DNA from: Solirubrobacterales bacterium
Lineage (GTDB): Bacteria > Actinomycetota > Thermoleophilia > Solirubrobacterales > Solirubrobacteraceae
Length of the DNA stretch: 10,769 nucleotides
Assembly (NCBI GenBank): GCA_015655225.1
Contig: JAATFK010000652.1
Coordinates: forward strand, 1-10,769
Direction of reading: 5' to 3'
Shown here one piece after another: positions 4,680 to 10,769 of this stretch. A program made the translations under genes and the position numbers. Numbering within the stretch: position 1 is the first letter of the stretch; every line of letters begins with the position of its first letter. Under the pieces are notes generated by a model. The model saw nothing but the letters and a program-made list of their open reading frames with translations. It did not search any database and was not told the origin of the DNA.

Positions 4680-7457
4680 TCAGCGCCGCAGCCGCGGCGT
4701 CGGCGCCGCCGGGTCCCGCGGCGCGATCCGGATGCGGGCGTCGACCACGACGGCGCCGCGCTCGTGGACGATCACCGGGTTGCAGTCCAGCTCGACGATC
4801 TCGGGGTGCGCGACGACGAGCGCGCCGATCCGCTGCAGCACCTGCTCCAGCGCGGCCACGTCGAGCGGCGCGGCGCCGCGGTAGCCGTCGAGCAGCGGGA
4901 AGGTCCCCAGCTGGCGGACCATCTCGTGCGCGTCGCGGTCGGTCACCGGCGTCAGCCGGACGGCGACGTCGCGCAGCAGCTCGACCGCCCGGCCGCCCGC
5001 CCCGACCGCCACGACCGGTCCGAACTGGGGATCGGCGGTCGCGCCGACGAGCATCTCGATCCCGGCCGGCGCCATCGCCTGCACGACGAACGCCTCGACC
5101 GCGTGGCCGCCGCGCCCGAGCCGCTCCCGCATCGCGAGCGCCGCGCGCCGGACCGCCGTCGGTCCGGGCAGGTCGAGCGCGACGCCGCCGTCGTCGCTGC
5201 GGTGGACGAGCCCGGAGGCGACCGCCTTGAGCGCGACCGGCCCGCCCAGCTCGGCCGCCGCGCGCGCCGCCGCCGTCGGGCTGCGGACGATCCGCTGCGG
5301 CGCCAGCGGGACGCCGTGGCAGGCGAGCAGGTCGTGCGCCTGCAGCGGGTCGAGCCAGGCGCCGCCGCCCGCGCCCTCCGCCGCGAGCGCCCGTGCCACG
5401 ATCGCGGCCGCCTCGTCGCTGCGGGCGTCGTCGAAGGTCGGCGCGACGCCGCGCGGCGCGTCGCGCCAGCGGGCGTGCTCGACCGCGCGCGCGAGCGCCC
5501 GGGCCGCGTCCTCCGGGTAGCGGAAGACGGGCAGCGGGGCGCTCGGGTCGTCGAGCCCGGCGGGCGGGCCGTCGGCGGTCATGAAGACGGTCAGGAGCGG
5601 CAGGCGCCGGTCGAGCCGCGTGGCCGCCGCACGCAGCTCGGCCGCCACCTCGGCCGGCCGCGCGAACGGCCGCGGGACGTAGACGGCGATGATCGCGTCG
5701 ACCGCGTCCGAGCGGCCCAGCAGCTCGACCGCGGCGGAGAAGTCGCCCGGCACCGCCTCGGCCAGCAGGTCGACCGGGTTGCCGCTCCCGCCGGTCCCGC
5801 CACTGCGGCCCGCGCCGCTCGTCGCCGCCGCCAGCTCGCGCGCGAGCGGGGCCGGGAGCGGGGGCAGCTCCAGCCCGACCGCGTCGCACGCGTCGGCCGC
5901 GAGCACCCCCGGGCCGCCCGCGTTCGTCACGATCGCGACGCGGTCGCCGGCCGGCAGCGGCTGGCGTTCGAGCAGGGCGGCGAGGTCGAACAGCTCCCCG
6001 AGCGAGTCGACGCGCAGCACGCCCGACTGGTGGAAGAGCGCCGCGACCGCGTCCTCCGAGCCGGCCAGCAGCGCGCCCGTGTGGGAGGAGGCGGCCCGCG
6101 CCCCGACCGCCGAGCGTCCCGCCTTGACCGCCACGATCGGCTTCGAGCGGCCGACCCGCTGGGCGATCCGCGCGAACTTGCGCGGGTTTCCGAACGATTC
6201 GAGGTAGAGCAGGATCGCTCTGGTGTGCTCGTCGCCCTCGCACCATTCGAGGAAGTCGTTGCCGGAGAGGTCGGCCTTGTTGCCGACCGAGGCGAACGCA
6301 GAGATCCCGACCCCGAGCCGCCGCGCGTGCTCCAGCACCGCGATCCCGACGCCGCCGCTCTGCGACATCAGCGCGACGCCGCCGGGCGGCGGGGCGGTCG
6401 GGGCGAAGGTCGCATCGAGCCGCACCGCCGGGTCGGTGTTGAGCACGCCCAGGCAGTTCGGGCCGACGAGCCGCATCCCGCCCGCGCGGCAGGTCGCGAG
6501 CAGCTCGCGCTGCCGGGCCGCGCCCGCGTCGCCGGACTCCGCGAAGCCGTTCGCGAGCACCACGAGCGCGCGCACGCCGCGCGCCGCGCAGGCGCGCGCG
6601 ACCGTGAGCGCCTCCGCCGCCGGGATCGCGAGGACGACGAGGTCGACGTCTCCCGGGACCTCCTCGATCGAGGTGTGACAGGGGTGCGTGCCGATCGCGC
6701 GGCCACGGCGGTTGACGGCGTGCAGGGGGCCGCCGAAGCCGCCTCTGAGGAGGTTCGCGAAGACCGCGCCGCCGAGCGTCTCGGGGTCGGGGGAGGCACC
6801 GACGACGGCGACCGCGGCCGGTCGCAGCACCGCGTCCATCGCGGCGACGGCGGCGATCTGCTCGCGCTGCCAGAAGCGCGCACGGGCGCCGTCGGTGAAG
6901 GCGGTCGGCATCTCGACCGTCAGCAGCCCCGGTTCCGAGGCGACCTGGAGCGGGAGGCCACTCTCGCGGAAGACGCCGAGCATGCGGTGGTTCTCCGGCA
7001 GCACCTCGGCGACGAAGCTGGCGATCCCCTGCGCGCGAGCGCCGAAGGCGAGGTGGGCGAGGAGGATCGTGGCGAGGCCGCGACCGCGCATCTCCTCGCC
7101 GGTCTCGAACGCGACCTCCGCGCGCTCGCCGTCGATCCGCGCCCAGGCGGCGTGGCCGACGATCGTGCCGTCGCCGGCGACGGCGAGCAGGCCGTCGCGC
7201 TCGTGGCGGTTGACCTCGGCGGCCCAGCGGGCGGCGGCGCGCAGGTCGGGAGCGCCGGTGAAGAAGCGCAGTCGGCGGGCGTTGGGGGAGAGCGACTCCA
7301 GGAAGGCACGCAGCGCCGGCAGGTCGTCGGGGCGGACGGGACGGACGTGAACCGAGGAGCCGTCGCGCAGGGCGACGTCGACCTCCCGCGCGGCGAGCGC
7401 GGCGGGGCTCGGGACGCGCAGGCGCGGGGCGCCTGCGCCGGGAGGACGCGAGGCCAT
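4680..7457 (-). CDS. GNAT acetyltransferase fused to ADP-forming acyl-CoA synthetase (Pat-like)
   Basis: This is a 925-residue cytoplasmic protein. A GNAT domain occupies about residues 25-190, with the acetyl-CoA-binding motif MRGRGLA (123-129). It is followed by a CoA-binding Rossmann domain (about 205-340; VAVVGASPDPETLGG at 217-230), the succinyl-CoA-ligase-like domain (about 355-495; LMSQSGGVG, and SSHTGALLAG with H459 at the position of the phospho-histidine of SucD) and an ATP-grasp domain (about 695-915; LKAVASGLVHRSDDGG at 743-758, DCNP at 891-894). A Gly-rich linker lies at 547-559. In Salmonella Pat the GNAT domain is C-terminal; the N-terminal GNAT order resembles Streptomyces PatA, which acetylates and controls acyl-CoA synthetases. 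Because H459 is intact, this one may also retain ligase activity. The ATG at 7457 precedes the conserved region, but it has no Shine-Dalgarno and a hairpin sits just upstream. It appears to be transcribed alone. Confidence 0.92.
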   Translation of the reverse strand: MASRPPGAGAPRLRVPSPAALAAREVDVALRDGSSVHVRPVRPDDLPALRAFLESLSPNARRLRFFTGAPDLRAAARWAAEVNRHERDGLLAVAGDGTIVGHAAWARIDGERAEVAFETGEEMRGRGLATILLAHLAFGARAQGIASFVAEVLPENHRMLGVFRESGLPLQVASEPGLLTVEMPTAFTDGARARFWQREQIAAVAAMDAVLRPAAVAVVGASPDPETLGGAVFANLLRGGFGGPLHAVNRRGRAIGTHPCHTSIEEVPGDVDLVVLAIPAAEALTVARACAARGVRALVVLANGFAESGDAGAARQRELLATCRAGGMRLVGPNCLGVLNTDPAVRLDATFAPTAPPPGGVALMSQSGGVGIAVLEHARRLGVGISAFASVGNKADLSGNDFLEWCEGDEHTRAILLYLESFGNPRKFARIAQRVGRSKPIVAVKAGRSAVGARAASSHTGALLAGSEDAVAALFHQSGVLRVDSLGELFDLAALLERQPLPAGDRVAIVTNAGGPGVLAADACDAVGLELPPLPAPLARELAAATSGAGRSGGTGGSGNPVDLLAEAVPGDFSAAVELLGRSDAVDAIIAVYVPRPFARPAEVAAELRAAATRLDRRLPLLTVFMTADGPPAGLDDPSAPLPVFRYPEDAARALARAVEHARWRDAPRGVAPTFDDARSDEAAAIVARALAAEGAGGGAWLDPLQAHDLLACHGVPLAPQRIVRSPTAAARAAAELGGPVALKAVASGLVHRSDDGGVALDLPGPTAVRRAALAMRERLGRGGHAVEAFVVQAMAPAGIEMLVGATADPQFGPVVAVGAGGRAVELLRDVAVRLTPVTDRDAHEMVRQLGTFPLLDGYRGAAPLDVAALEQVLQRIGALVVAHPEIVELDCNPVIVHERGAVVVDARIRIAPRDPAAPTPRLRR

Positions 7458-7459
7458 CA

Positions 7460-7477
7460 GAGCGGGTATGCCCGCTC
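7460..7477 (-). promoter_or_regulatory. Hairpin immediately upstream of the GNAT fusion start codon
   Basis: GAGCGGG (7460-7466) and CCCGCTC (7471-7477) form a 7-bp GC-rich stem with a 4-nt loop, ending 2 nt before the ATG. It occupies the place of a Shine-Dalgarno, so it could limit translation or be a protein-binding site. Confidence 0.4.
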
Positions 7478-7493
7478 GGGCCGCGCGCCGGAC

Positions 7494-7505
7494 ACGGGCG
7501 CCCGT
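7494..7505. repeat. 12-bp perfect palindrome ACGGGCGCCCGT at the end of the small membrane protein gene
   Basis: It overlaps the last base of the stop codon (7505) of the small membrane-protein gene and is 37 nt before the GNAT fusion gene. It may be part of a weak terminator or an operator; it carries no T-run. Confidence 0.35.
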
Positions 7506-7741
7506 CAGTCGTCGAGCGCGTCGTCGCTCGTGAGACGGCCGATCGCGCCGATCACGAAGCCGGTCATCAGGAGGATCGCGACGATCGTCGCGCCGACGAT
7601 GAACCAGGTGGGGCCGGAGAAGAGCCACAGCACCATCGCGATGATCGCGAGCATCGGGATCAGGAAGACGAAGAGGAGGGGCGCGGAGGAGTGGTCGTTC
7701 TTCTCCGGGACGAGCAGGTGCTGAATCGTGGTGGCGGACAT
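7505..7741 (-). CDS. Small two-helix membrane protein, function unknown
   Basis: This is a 78-residue protein starting MSATTIQHLLVPEKNDHSSA. There are two transmembrane helices (about 21-41, PLLFVFLIPMLAIIAMVLWLF; about 46-68, WFIVGATIVAILLMTGFVIG), joined by a tight SGPT turn, and an acidic tail TSDDALDD. A textbook Shine-Dalgarno (AAGGAG, 6 nt before ATG) fixes the start, and the gene has normal codon use, so it is real despite its size. Both termini are predicted on the same side; the charged tail may interact with a partner. I do not recognise the family. It lies upstream of the GNAT fusion gene on the same strand (47 nt apart) and may be co-transcribed with it, though palindromes lie between them. 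Confidence 0.8.
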   Translation of the reverse strand: MSATTIQHLLVPEKNDHSSAPLLFVFLIPMLAIIAMVLWLFSGPTWFIVGATIVAILLMTGFVIGAIGRLTSDDALDD

Positions 7742-7747
7742 CGCGGT

Positions 7748-7753
7748 CTCCTT
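7748..7753 (-). promoter_or_regulatory. Shine-Dalgarno AAGGAG for the small membrane protein
   Basis: AAGGAG is read on the minus strand 6 nt before the ATG at 7741. It is the strongest ribosome site in the window and selects this start over the upstream in-frame codons that would extend the frame to 7894. Confidence 0.8.
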
Positions 7754-7859
7754 CGGCTTGCGGACGTGCGGGACGGTGCCTGCAAGGCTCCTCCGCGCGC
7801 GGCCGTGCGACAGCCGTGCGATCCCGTGGACCGGCAGCGGAAAAGTACGGAGACAGCGC

Positions 7860-7891
7860 CGCCGGATGCGTCCTCCGTGACGCATCCGGCG
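7860..7891. terminator. 13-bp perfect stem with 6-nt loop, probable terminator
   Basis: CGCCGGATGCGTC (7860-7872) pairs exactly with GACGCATCCGGCG (7879-7891) around CTCCGT. It lies in the gap after the repeat-protein gene (stop at 8021), about 120 nt before the next start. On the minus strand a short CTTTTCC follows about 12 nt later, not a canonical U-run. It is the most stable hairpin in the window. An operator role for the small membrane gene is an alternative. Confidence 0.5.
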
Positions 7892-7900
7892 CACTGCTCT

Positions 7901-7922
7901 GTCGGCGGATCGGATCGCCGAC
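7901..7922. repeat. Inverted repeat GTCGGCG / CGCCGAC
   Basis: Seven-bp arms (7901-7907, 7916-7922) surround GATCGGAT. It is the middle of three hairpins in the 7742-8020 gap and may assist termination or bind a regulator. Confidence 0.4.
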
Positions 7923-7967
7923 GCGGGCGTGCGTCGAGACGCCGGCGACCGAGCACGCCGTCAGTCG

Positions 7968-7995
7968 CTCCGGCAGGCGCGAGGGCGTGCCGGAG
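7968..7995. terminator. 8-bp stem (CTCCGGCA / TGCCGGAG) just after the repeat-protein stop
   Basis: The arms at 7968-7975 and 7988-7995 pair exactly around a 12-nt loop. It starts 25 nt after the stop codon of the repeat-protein gene on the minus strand, a usual place for a terminator, but there is no U-run. Apart from the three hairpins, the gap 7742-8020 shows no gene that I can support. Confidence 0.35.
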
Positions 7996-8020
7996 GAAGC
8001 GGGTGCGCGTGTCGCCGGAG

Positions 8021-9469
8021 CTATCCGGGGCGCTCGGGCAGCAGCACGACGAGAGCGGGACGGTGCGCGCGCAGATGCGCGCGAAGCCGTCCGCCGGTCG
8101 TGGCATTGCCCGCGGCCGCGAAGGCGACCGTGAGGGTGAGAGCAAGCGCGAGGCCGTCGAGCAGCGACGAGCCAGGCGCGCCGCCGGAGGAGGCGGTCGG
8201 AACGAGGGGAAGGACCGGCGCCGGCGCGGGGGCCGGCGGGACCGGGGAGGGGGAGGAAACGGCCGGCGCGGGCCGGCTGCGGGCGGGGACCGGCGTCGTC
8301 CTCGTCGTCAGGGCCGCCGGGGCCGCGAGGAGGAGCTGTCCCGCTGCCGCAGGTGCCGCGAGCGCCGGGGCGGCGGGTTGCCACGCGAGCCGGGTCGCGG
8401 CCGTCGGCGCCGTCCCGGTCGCCTCTGCCGCGAGGGCGATCGCGCCGCTGGGCGTCTGGTTCGCGTCGCCGCCCGAGCGGGCCGGCGGAGGCGGTGAGCC
8501 GGCTGAGGCGACGCTCGCCGCAGACGTGTCGCCGGCGAGACCCGCGCCTGCCGTCGGCCCGGAGGACCCGACGCCCGCGCCGGACTGCTCAGCGGCGGTG
8601 ACCGGGGCCGCCACGTCCCCGGCGGATTGCGTGACGGGCGCGGCGCCCTGTCCGACGACGTGGCTGACCGGCGCGAGCGCCTTCCCGACCGTGTGCGTGA
8701 CCGGCGCGGCGGCCTTCCCGACGGCGCCCGTCACCGGCGCGGCGGCCTTCCCGACCGCGTGTGTGATCGGGGCGGCGACCTTTCCGACGGCGCCCGTCAC
8801 GGGCGCGGCGGCGTTCCCGACGGCGCCCGTCACGGGCGCGGCGGCTCTCCCGACGGTCTGCGTGACCGGCGCGGCGATCTTGCCGACGGCGCCCGTCACG
8901 GGCGCGGCAGCCTTCCCGACCGTGTGCGTGATCGGCGCGGCGGCCTTCCCGACCGCGCCCGTCACCGGCGCGGCAGCCTTTCCGACCGCGCCCACCACCG
9001 GCGCGGCAGCCTTCCCGACCGCGCCCGCCACCGGCGCGGCAGCCTTCCCGACGGCGCCCGTCACCGGCGCGGCGACCTTCCCGACGGCGCCCGTCACGGG
9101 CGCGGCGGCCTGCGCGACCGTGCCGGTGGCCGGCGCGGCGGCGTGCGTGATCGGTGCGGCGGCCGCCCGTACGGCCTGCGTCACCGGCGCGGCGACCGGC
9201 GCCGCCGCCTCCCGGACGGGCTGGACGACGGGCGTGGCGGCCTGCTCGACCGCGTGCGTGACCGGCGCCGCCGCCTGGGCGACGGGCGCCGCGACCTCCG
9301 CGACGGCCCCCACGCCGGACGTTCCAGCCCCGGTGCCCGAACCGCCACCCGGCGCCGCCGCCGCGCTCGCCGAACCGACGCCGGCGACGGCGAGCGTGAG
9401 CGCGAGCAGCACGACCACCGCCAGCAGCAGCGCCGAGAACGAGGGAGATCGCCGGTACCCGAGGGACAT
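8021..9469 (-). CDS. Exported Ala/Val/Pro-rich protein with fifteen 11-residue repeats
   Basis: This is a 482-residue protein. An N-terminal hydrophobic stretch (about 11-36, LLLAVVVLLALTLAVAG then VGSASA) is a signal peptide or anchor. After a Gly/Ala linker and irregular units (59-120), residues 121-285 are fifteen unbroken 11-residue repeats with consensus AAPVTGAVGKA. Variants carry VTHTVGK, ITHAVGK or VTQTVGR. The rest (about 295-430) is low-complexity Ala/Pro/Thr, ending in a second hydrophobic segment (436-454) and a basic tail (RLRAHLRAHRP). The layout suggests a cell-surface or envelope stalk held at one or both ends; no enzyme motif is visible. Such Pro-Val-Thr repeat proteins occur in actinobacterial exported proteins, but I know no defined function. 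The start is taken at ATG 9469 because the signal follows it; the frame is open further upstream to 9649. It is divergent from the hydrolase gene. Confidence 0.8.
   Translation of the reverse strand: MSLGYRRSPSFSALLLAVVVLLALTLAVAGVGSASAAAAPGGGSGTGAGTSGVGAVAEVAAPVAQAAAPVTHAVEQAATPVVQPVREAAAPVAAPVTQAVRAAAAPITHAAAPATGTVAQAAAPVTGAVGKVAAPVTGAVGKAAAPVAGAVGKAAAPVVGAVGKAAAPVTGAVGKAAAPITHTVGKAAAPVTGAVGKIAAPVTQTVGRAAAPVTGAVGNAAAPVTGAVGKVAAPITHAVGKAAAPVTGAVGKAAAPVTHTVGKALAPVSHVVGQGAAPVTQSAGDVAAPVTAAEQSGAGVGSSGPTAGAGLAGDTSAASVASAGSPPPPARSGGDANQTPSGAIALAAEATGTAPTAATRLAWQPAAPALAAPAAAGQLLLAAPAALTTRTTPVPARSRPAPAVSSPSPVPPAPAPAPVLPLVPTASSGGAPGSSLLDGLALALTLTVAFAAAGNATTGGRLRAHLRAHRPALVVLLPERPG
8615..9109 (-). 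repeat. 33-bp tandem repeat tract (15 units) inside the repeat-protein gene
   Basis: Fifteen consecutive 33-bp units each encode one 11-residue repeat, with a partial sixteenth to about 8588. Four units contain the exact 17-nt palindrome GCGCCCGTCACGGGCGC (8790-8806, 8823-8839, 8889-8905, 9087-9103); others have a one-base change. Divergence between units is mostly at residues 6-8 of the repeat, so the array is not freshly duplicated. Confidence 0.9.
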
Positions 9470-9523
9470 CGTCGCCGCCACATCTACCCCCGTGGCCGCC
9501 GCGGAATGCGCTGCCCGTCGATC

Positions 9524-9563
9524 GTCGGACACCGATGCACAGACAAACGGACGGACGTCCGAC
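9524..9563. repeat. Inverted repeats in the divergent promoter region of the repeat-protein and hydrolase genes
   Basis: GTCGGAC (9524-9530) is matched by GTCCGAC (9557-9563), and a 10-bp palindrome CGGACGTCCG lies at 9552-9561. The 148-bp region must hold both divergent promoters, so these may be regulator sites. The right arm belongs to both structures, so only one can form at a time. Confidence 0.35.
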
Positions 9564-9600
9564 AAAGGTGCGGATCGGCACATTCCCTTGCGCACCCGGG

Positions 9601-9606
9601 TACGGT
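9601..9606 (+). promoter_or_regulatory. Candidate -10 element (TACGGT) for the alpha/beta hydrolase
   Basis: TACGGT fits TANNNT and lies 11 nt before the ATG at 9618, giving a leader of only about 5 nt. The nearby GGGA is too close to the ATG to be a standard Shine-Dalgarno. No good -35 was found. Confidence 0.35.
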
Positions 9607-9617
9607 CTGTTGGGACG

Positions 9618-10535
9618 ATGCCCTTCCGAGCAGACGACTTCGACCTCAAGGAGCTGACGCTCCACGGTCACCGCATCGCCTACCGCGCGGCCGGCGAGGG
9701 GCCGGTCCTCGTCCTCGTCCACGGCATCACCTCCACCTCCGCCACGTGGGAGGCGGTGATGCCGACGCTCGCCAAGCGCTTCACCGTGATCGCCCCCGAC
9801 CTCCTCGGCCACGGCCACTCCGCCAAGCCGCGCGGCGACTACTCGCTCGGCGCCTTCGCCAGCGGCGTCCGCGATCTGATGGTCGCTCTCGGCCACGAGC
9901 GCGCGACCTTCGTCGGCCACTCGCTCGGCGGCGGCGTCGCGATGCAGCTCGCCTACCAGTTCCCCGAGCGCTGCGAGCGGCTCGTCCTCGTCTCCAGCGG
10001 CGGCCTCGGCCGCGAGGTCAGCATCCTCCTGCGCGCCGCGACGCTGCCCGGCGCCGACGTCGTCCTGCCGCTCCTCACGAACCACTACCTGCTCGACGCC
10101 GGCCGCGCCGTCGGCAACCTGCTCGACCGCGTCGGGCTGCGGACCGGCACCGACATAGCCGAGATGGCCCACGGCCACGCCTCGCTCGCGGACCGCGACA
10201 CGCGCGCCGCCTTCGTCCACACGCTGCGCACGATCGTCGACGCCGGTGGTCAGCGCGTGGACGCCAGCGACCGCCTCTACCTCGCCGAGCACGTCCCGTT
10301 CCTGATCGTCTGGGGCGAGCGCGACTCGGTCATCCCGGTCGCCCACGGCCGCGCGACGCACGAGCTGGTCCCGGGCAGCCGGTTGGAGGTCTTTCCCCGT
10401 GCTGGCCACTTCCCGCAGCTCGACGAGCCGGTCCGCTTCCTGCGCGTCCTCGAGGACTTCATCGACACCACCGAGCCCGCTGTCATCGCACCGGATGCCT
10501 GGCAAGCGCTCCTCCGCACCGGACGGGCCGCCTGA
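9618..10535 (+). CDS. Alpha/beta hydrolase (esterase/lipase-like)
   Basis: This is a 305-residue cytoplasmic protein with a full alpha/beta-hydrolase core. The oxyanion-hole motif is LVHGITS (33-39), followed by DLLGHGHS (61-68), the nucleophile elbow GHSLGG (100-105, S102), acid WGERDSVIP (D236) and catalytic GHFPQLD (H264). A cap of about 130-200 lies between strand 6 and the acid. It has no signal peptide. Substrate cannot be assigned: the family includes esterases, haloalkane dehalogenases, epoxide hydrolases and C-C bond hydrolases; the dehalogenase-type Asp nucleophile is absent, so an ester or related carbonyl substrate is more likely. The ATG at 9618 begins MPFRADDFDLKELTLHGHRI, matching family starts; the open frame runs much further upstream, but that stretch is antisense to the repeat-protein gene. 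It is divergent from that gene and followed after 71 nt by another plus-strand gene. Confidence 0.93.
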   Translation: MPFRADDFDLKELTLHGHRIAYRAAGEGPVLVLVHGITSTSATWEAVMPTLAKRFTVIAPDLLGHGHSAKPRGDYSLGAFASGVRDLMVALGHERATFVGHSLGGGVAMQLAYQFPERCERLVLVSSGGLGREVSILLRAATLPGADVVLPLLTNHYLLDAGRAVGNLLDRVGLRTGTDIAEMAHGHASLADRDTRAAFVHTLRTIVDAGGQRVDASDRLYLAEHVPFLIVWGERDSVIPVAHGRATHELVPGSRLEVFPRAGHFPQLDEPVRFLRVLEDFIDTTEPAVIAPDAWQALLRTGRAA

Positions 10536-10552
10536 GCGCGTCCGCGCCCAGC

Positions 10553-10580
10553 TGGACGAAACCGCCCGACCCTCAACAAT
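10553..10580 (+). promoter_or_regulatory. Weak candidate promoter for the gene at 10607 (TGGACG - 16 nt - AACAAT)
   Basis: TGGACG (10553-10558) and AACAAT (10575-10580) each match consensus at four of six positions with a 16-nt spacer. Transcription would start near 10587, just before the Shine-Dalgarno. The 71-nt gap after the hydrolase has no clear terminator. Confidence 0.3.
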
Positions 10581-10606
10581 CTCGCGTTTCTGCCGAGGAT
10601 CTGACC

Positions 10607-10769
10607 ATGGGGACTTCCTGGATCCGTGCGCCGTTCGGCGAGCGCCGCCGTCAGCGTCGTGACGACCAGCGGCTGGTCGGCGCCGTGATCGCCCAATCGT
10701 CCCCGCAGAACAGAGAGAGACAGGAGCTGCGTGCCTCCGAGCGCCTCAGCCGGGCCGTCGTCGACGGTC
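10607..10769 (+). CDS. Start of an unrecognised, charged protein (cut by window edge)
   Basis: Fifty-four residues are visible, starting MGTSWIRAPFGERRRQRRDD and continuing with a Gln/Glu/Arg-rich, probably helical stretch. The frame stays open to the end of the window. A Shine-Dalgarno GAGGA (10595-10599) lies 7 nt before the ATG. No signal peptide, membrane segment or family motif can be seen in this part. Codon use fits the neighbours, with GC at most third positions. It is on the same strand as the hydrolase but probably has its own promoter. No function is proposed. Confidence 0.55.
   Translation, partial: MGTSWIRAPFGERRRQRRDDQRLVGAVIAQSSPQNRERQELRASERLSRAVVDG

Noticed and set aside
3543..7724. 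A 1393-codon open frame on the plus strand
   Set aside because: It is antisense to DUF3037, the kinase and the GNAT fusion; its Arg/Ala/Asp-rich product has no domain and arises from high GC.
8615..9109. CRISPR-like array of 33-bp spaced repeats
   Set aside because: The repeats are contiguous without spacers, keep a reading frame and encode 11-residue units of a protein with a signal-like N-terminus.
8589..10505. A 638-codon minus-strand frame across the hydrolase and the repeat tract
   Set aside because: It is antisense to the hydrolase and out of frame with the repeat protein; an Arg/Gly-rich product typical of GC-rich shadow frames.
7929..10535. An 868-codon plus-strand frame joining PTAPVTGAAAF repeats to the hydrolase
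   Set aside because: The repeat part is the antisense of the real repeat protein; family homology and promoter features place the hydrolase start at 9618.

Overview
The window is a GC-rich (about 70% or more by eye) bacterial chromosomal segment. Coding patterns, TetR regulators, leaderless-type promoters and an Ala/Val/Pro-rich repeat protein suggest an actinobacterium. A soil lineage such as Solirubrobacterales/Conexibacter-like Thermoleophilia is my inference; there is no rRNA or other marker to prove it. No tRNA, rRNA, CRISPR array, insertion sequence or phage gene was seen.

Layout, left to right: (1) 1-270, the N-terminal part of a TetR regulator on the minus strand, running off the window. 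(2) 429-626, a small plus-strand gene for a probable secreted protein or lipoprotein that appears frameshifted. (3) 631-2461, an alkane-hydroxylase unit on the minus strand: alkB (2461-1280), then a TetR-family gene that starts almost at the alkB stop codon. A perfect 10-bp inverted repeat overlaps the predicted alkB promoter, which suggests a self-contained repressor/operator circuit. (4) 2640-3473, a tandem-domain universal stress protein on the plus strand. (5) 3470-4604, a minus-strand pair: a HipA-like kinase overlapping a DUF3037 protein by 17 bp. Its end shares a CTAG tetranucleotide with the stress-protein stop. (6) 4680-7457, a 925-residue fusion of a GNAT acetyltransferase with an ADP-forming acyl-CoA synthetase (Pat-like). 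(7) 7505-7741, a small two-helix membrane protein. (8) 7742-8020, a gap rich in hairpins. (9) 8021-9469, a secreted or membrane-anchored protein with fifteen full 11-residue AAPVTGAVGK-type repeats. (10) 9618-10535, an alpha/beta hydrolase on the plus strand. (11) 10607-end, the start of an unrecognised gene.

Functional picture: alkB with its TetR gene would start n-alkane oxidation, although no rubredoxin is in the window. The acetyltransferase/acyl-CoA synthetase fusion and the hydrolase fit acyl metabolism or its control, but nothing here links them into one pathway. The HipA-like kinase/DUF3037 pair is the best candidate for a poorly characterised two-gene system. The repeat protein is the oddest single gene. 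At least two genes (270 and 4604) have a TANNNT hexamer exactly 7 nt before the start codon and no Shine-Dalgarno, and alkB has a similar arrangement; the usp, DUF3037 and small-membrane-protein genes have clear Shine-Dalgarno sequences.
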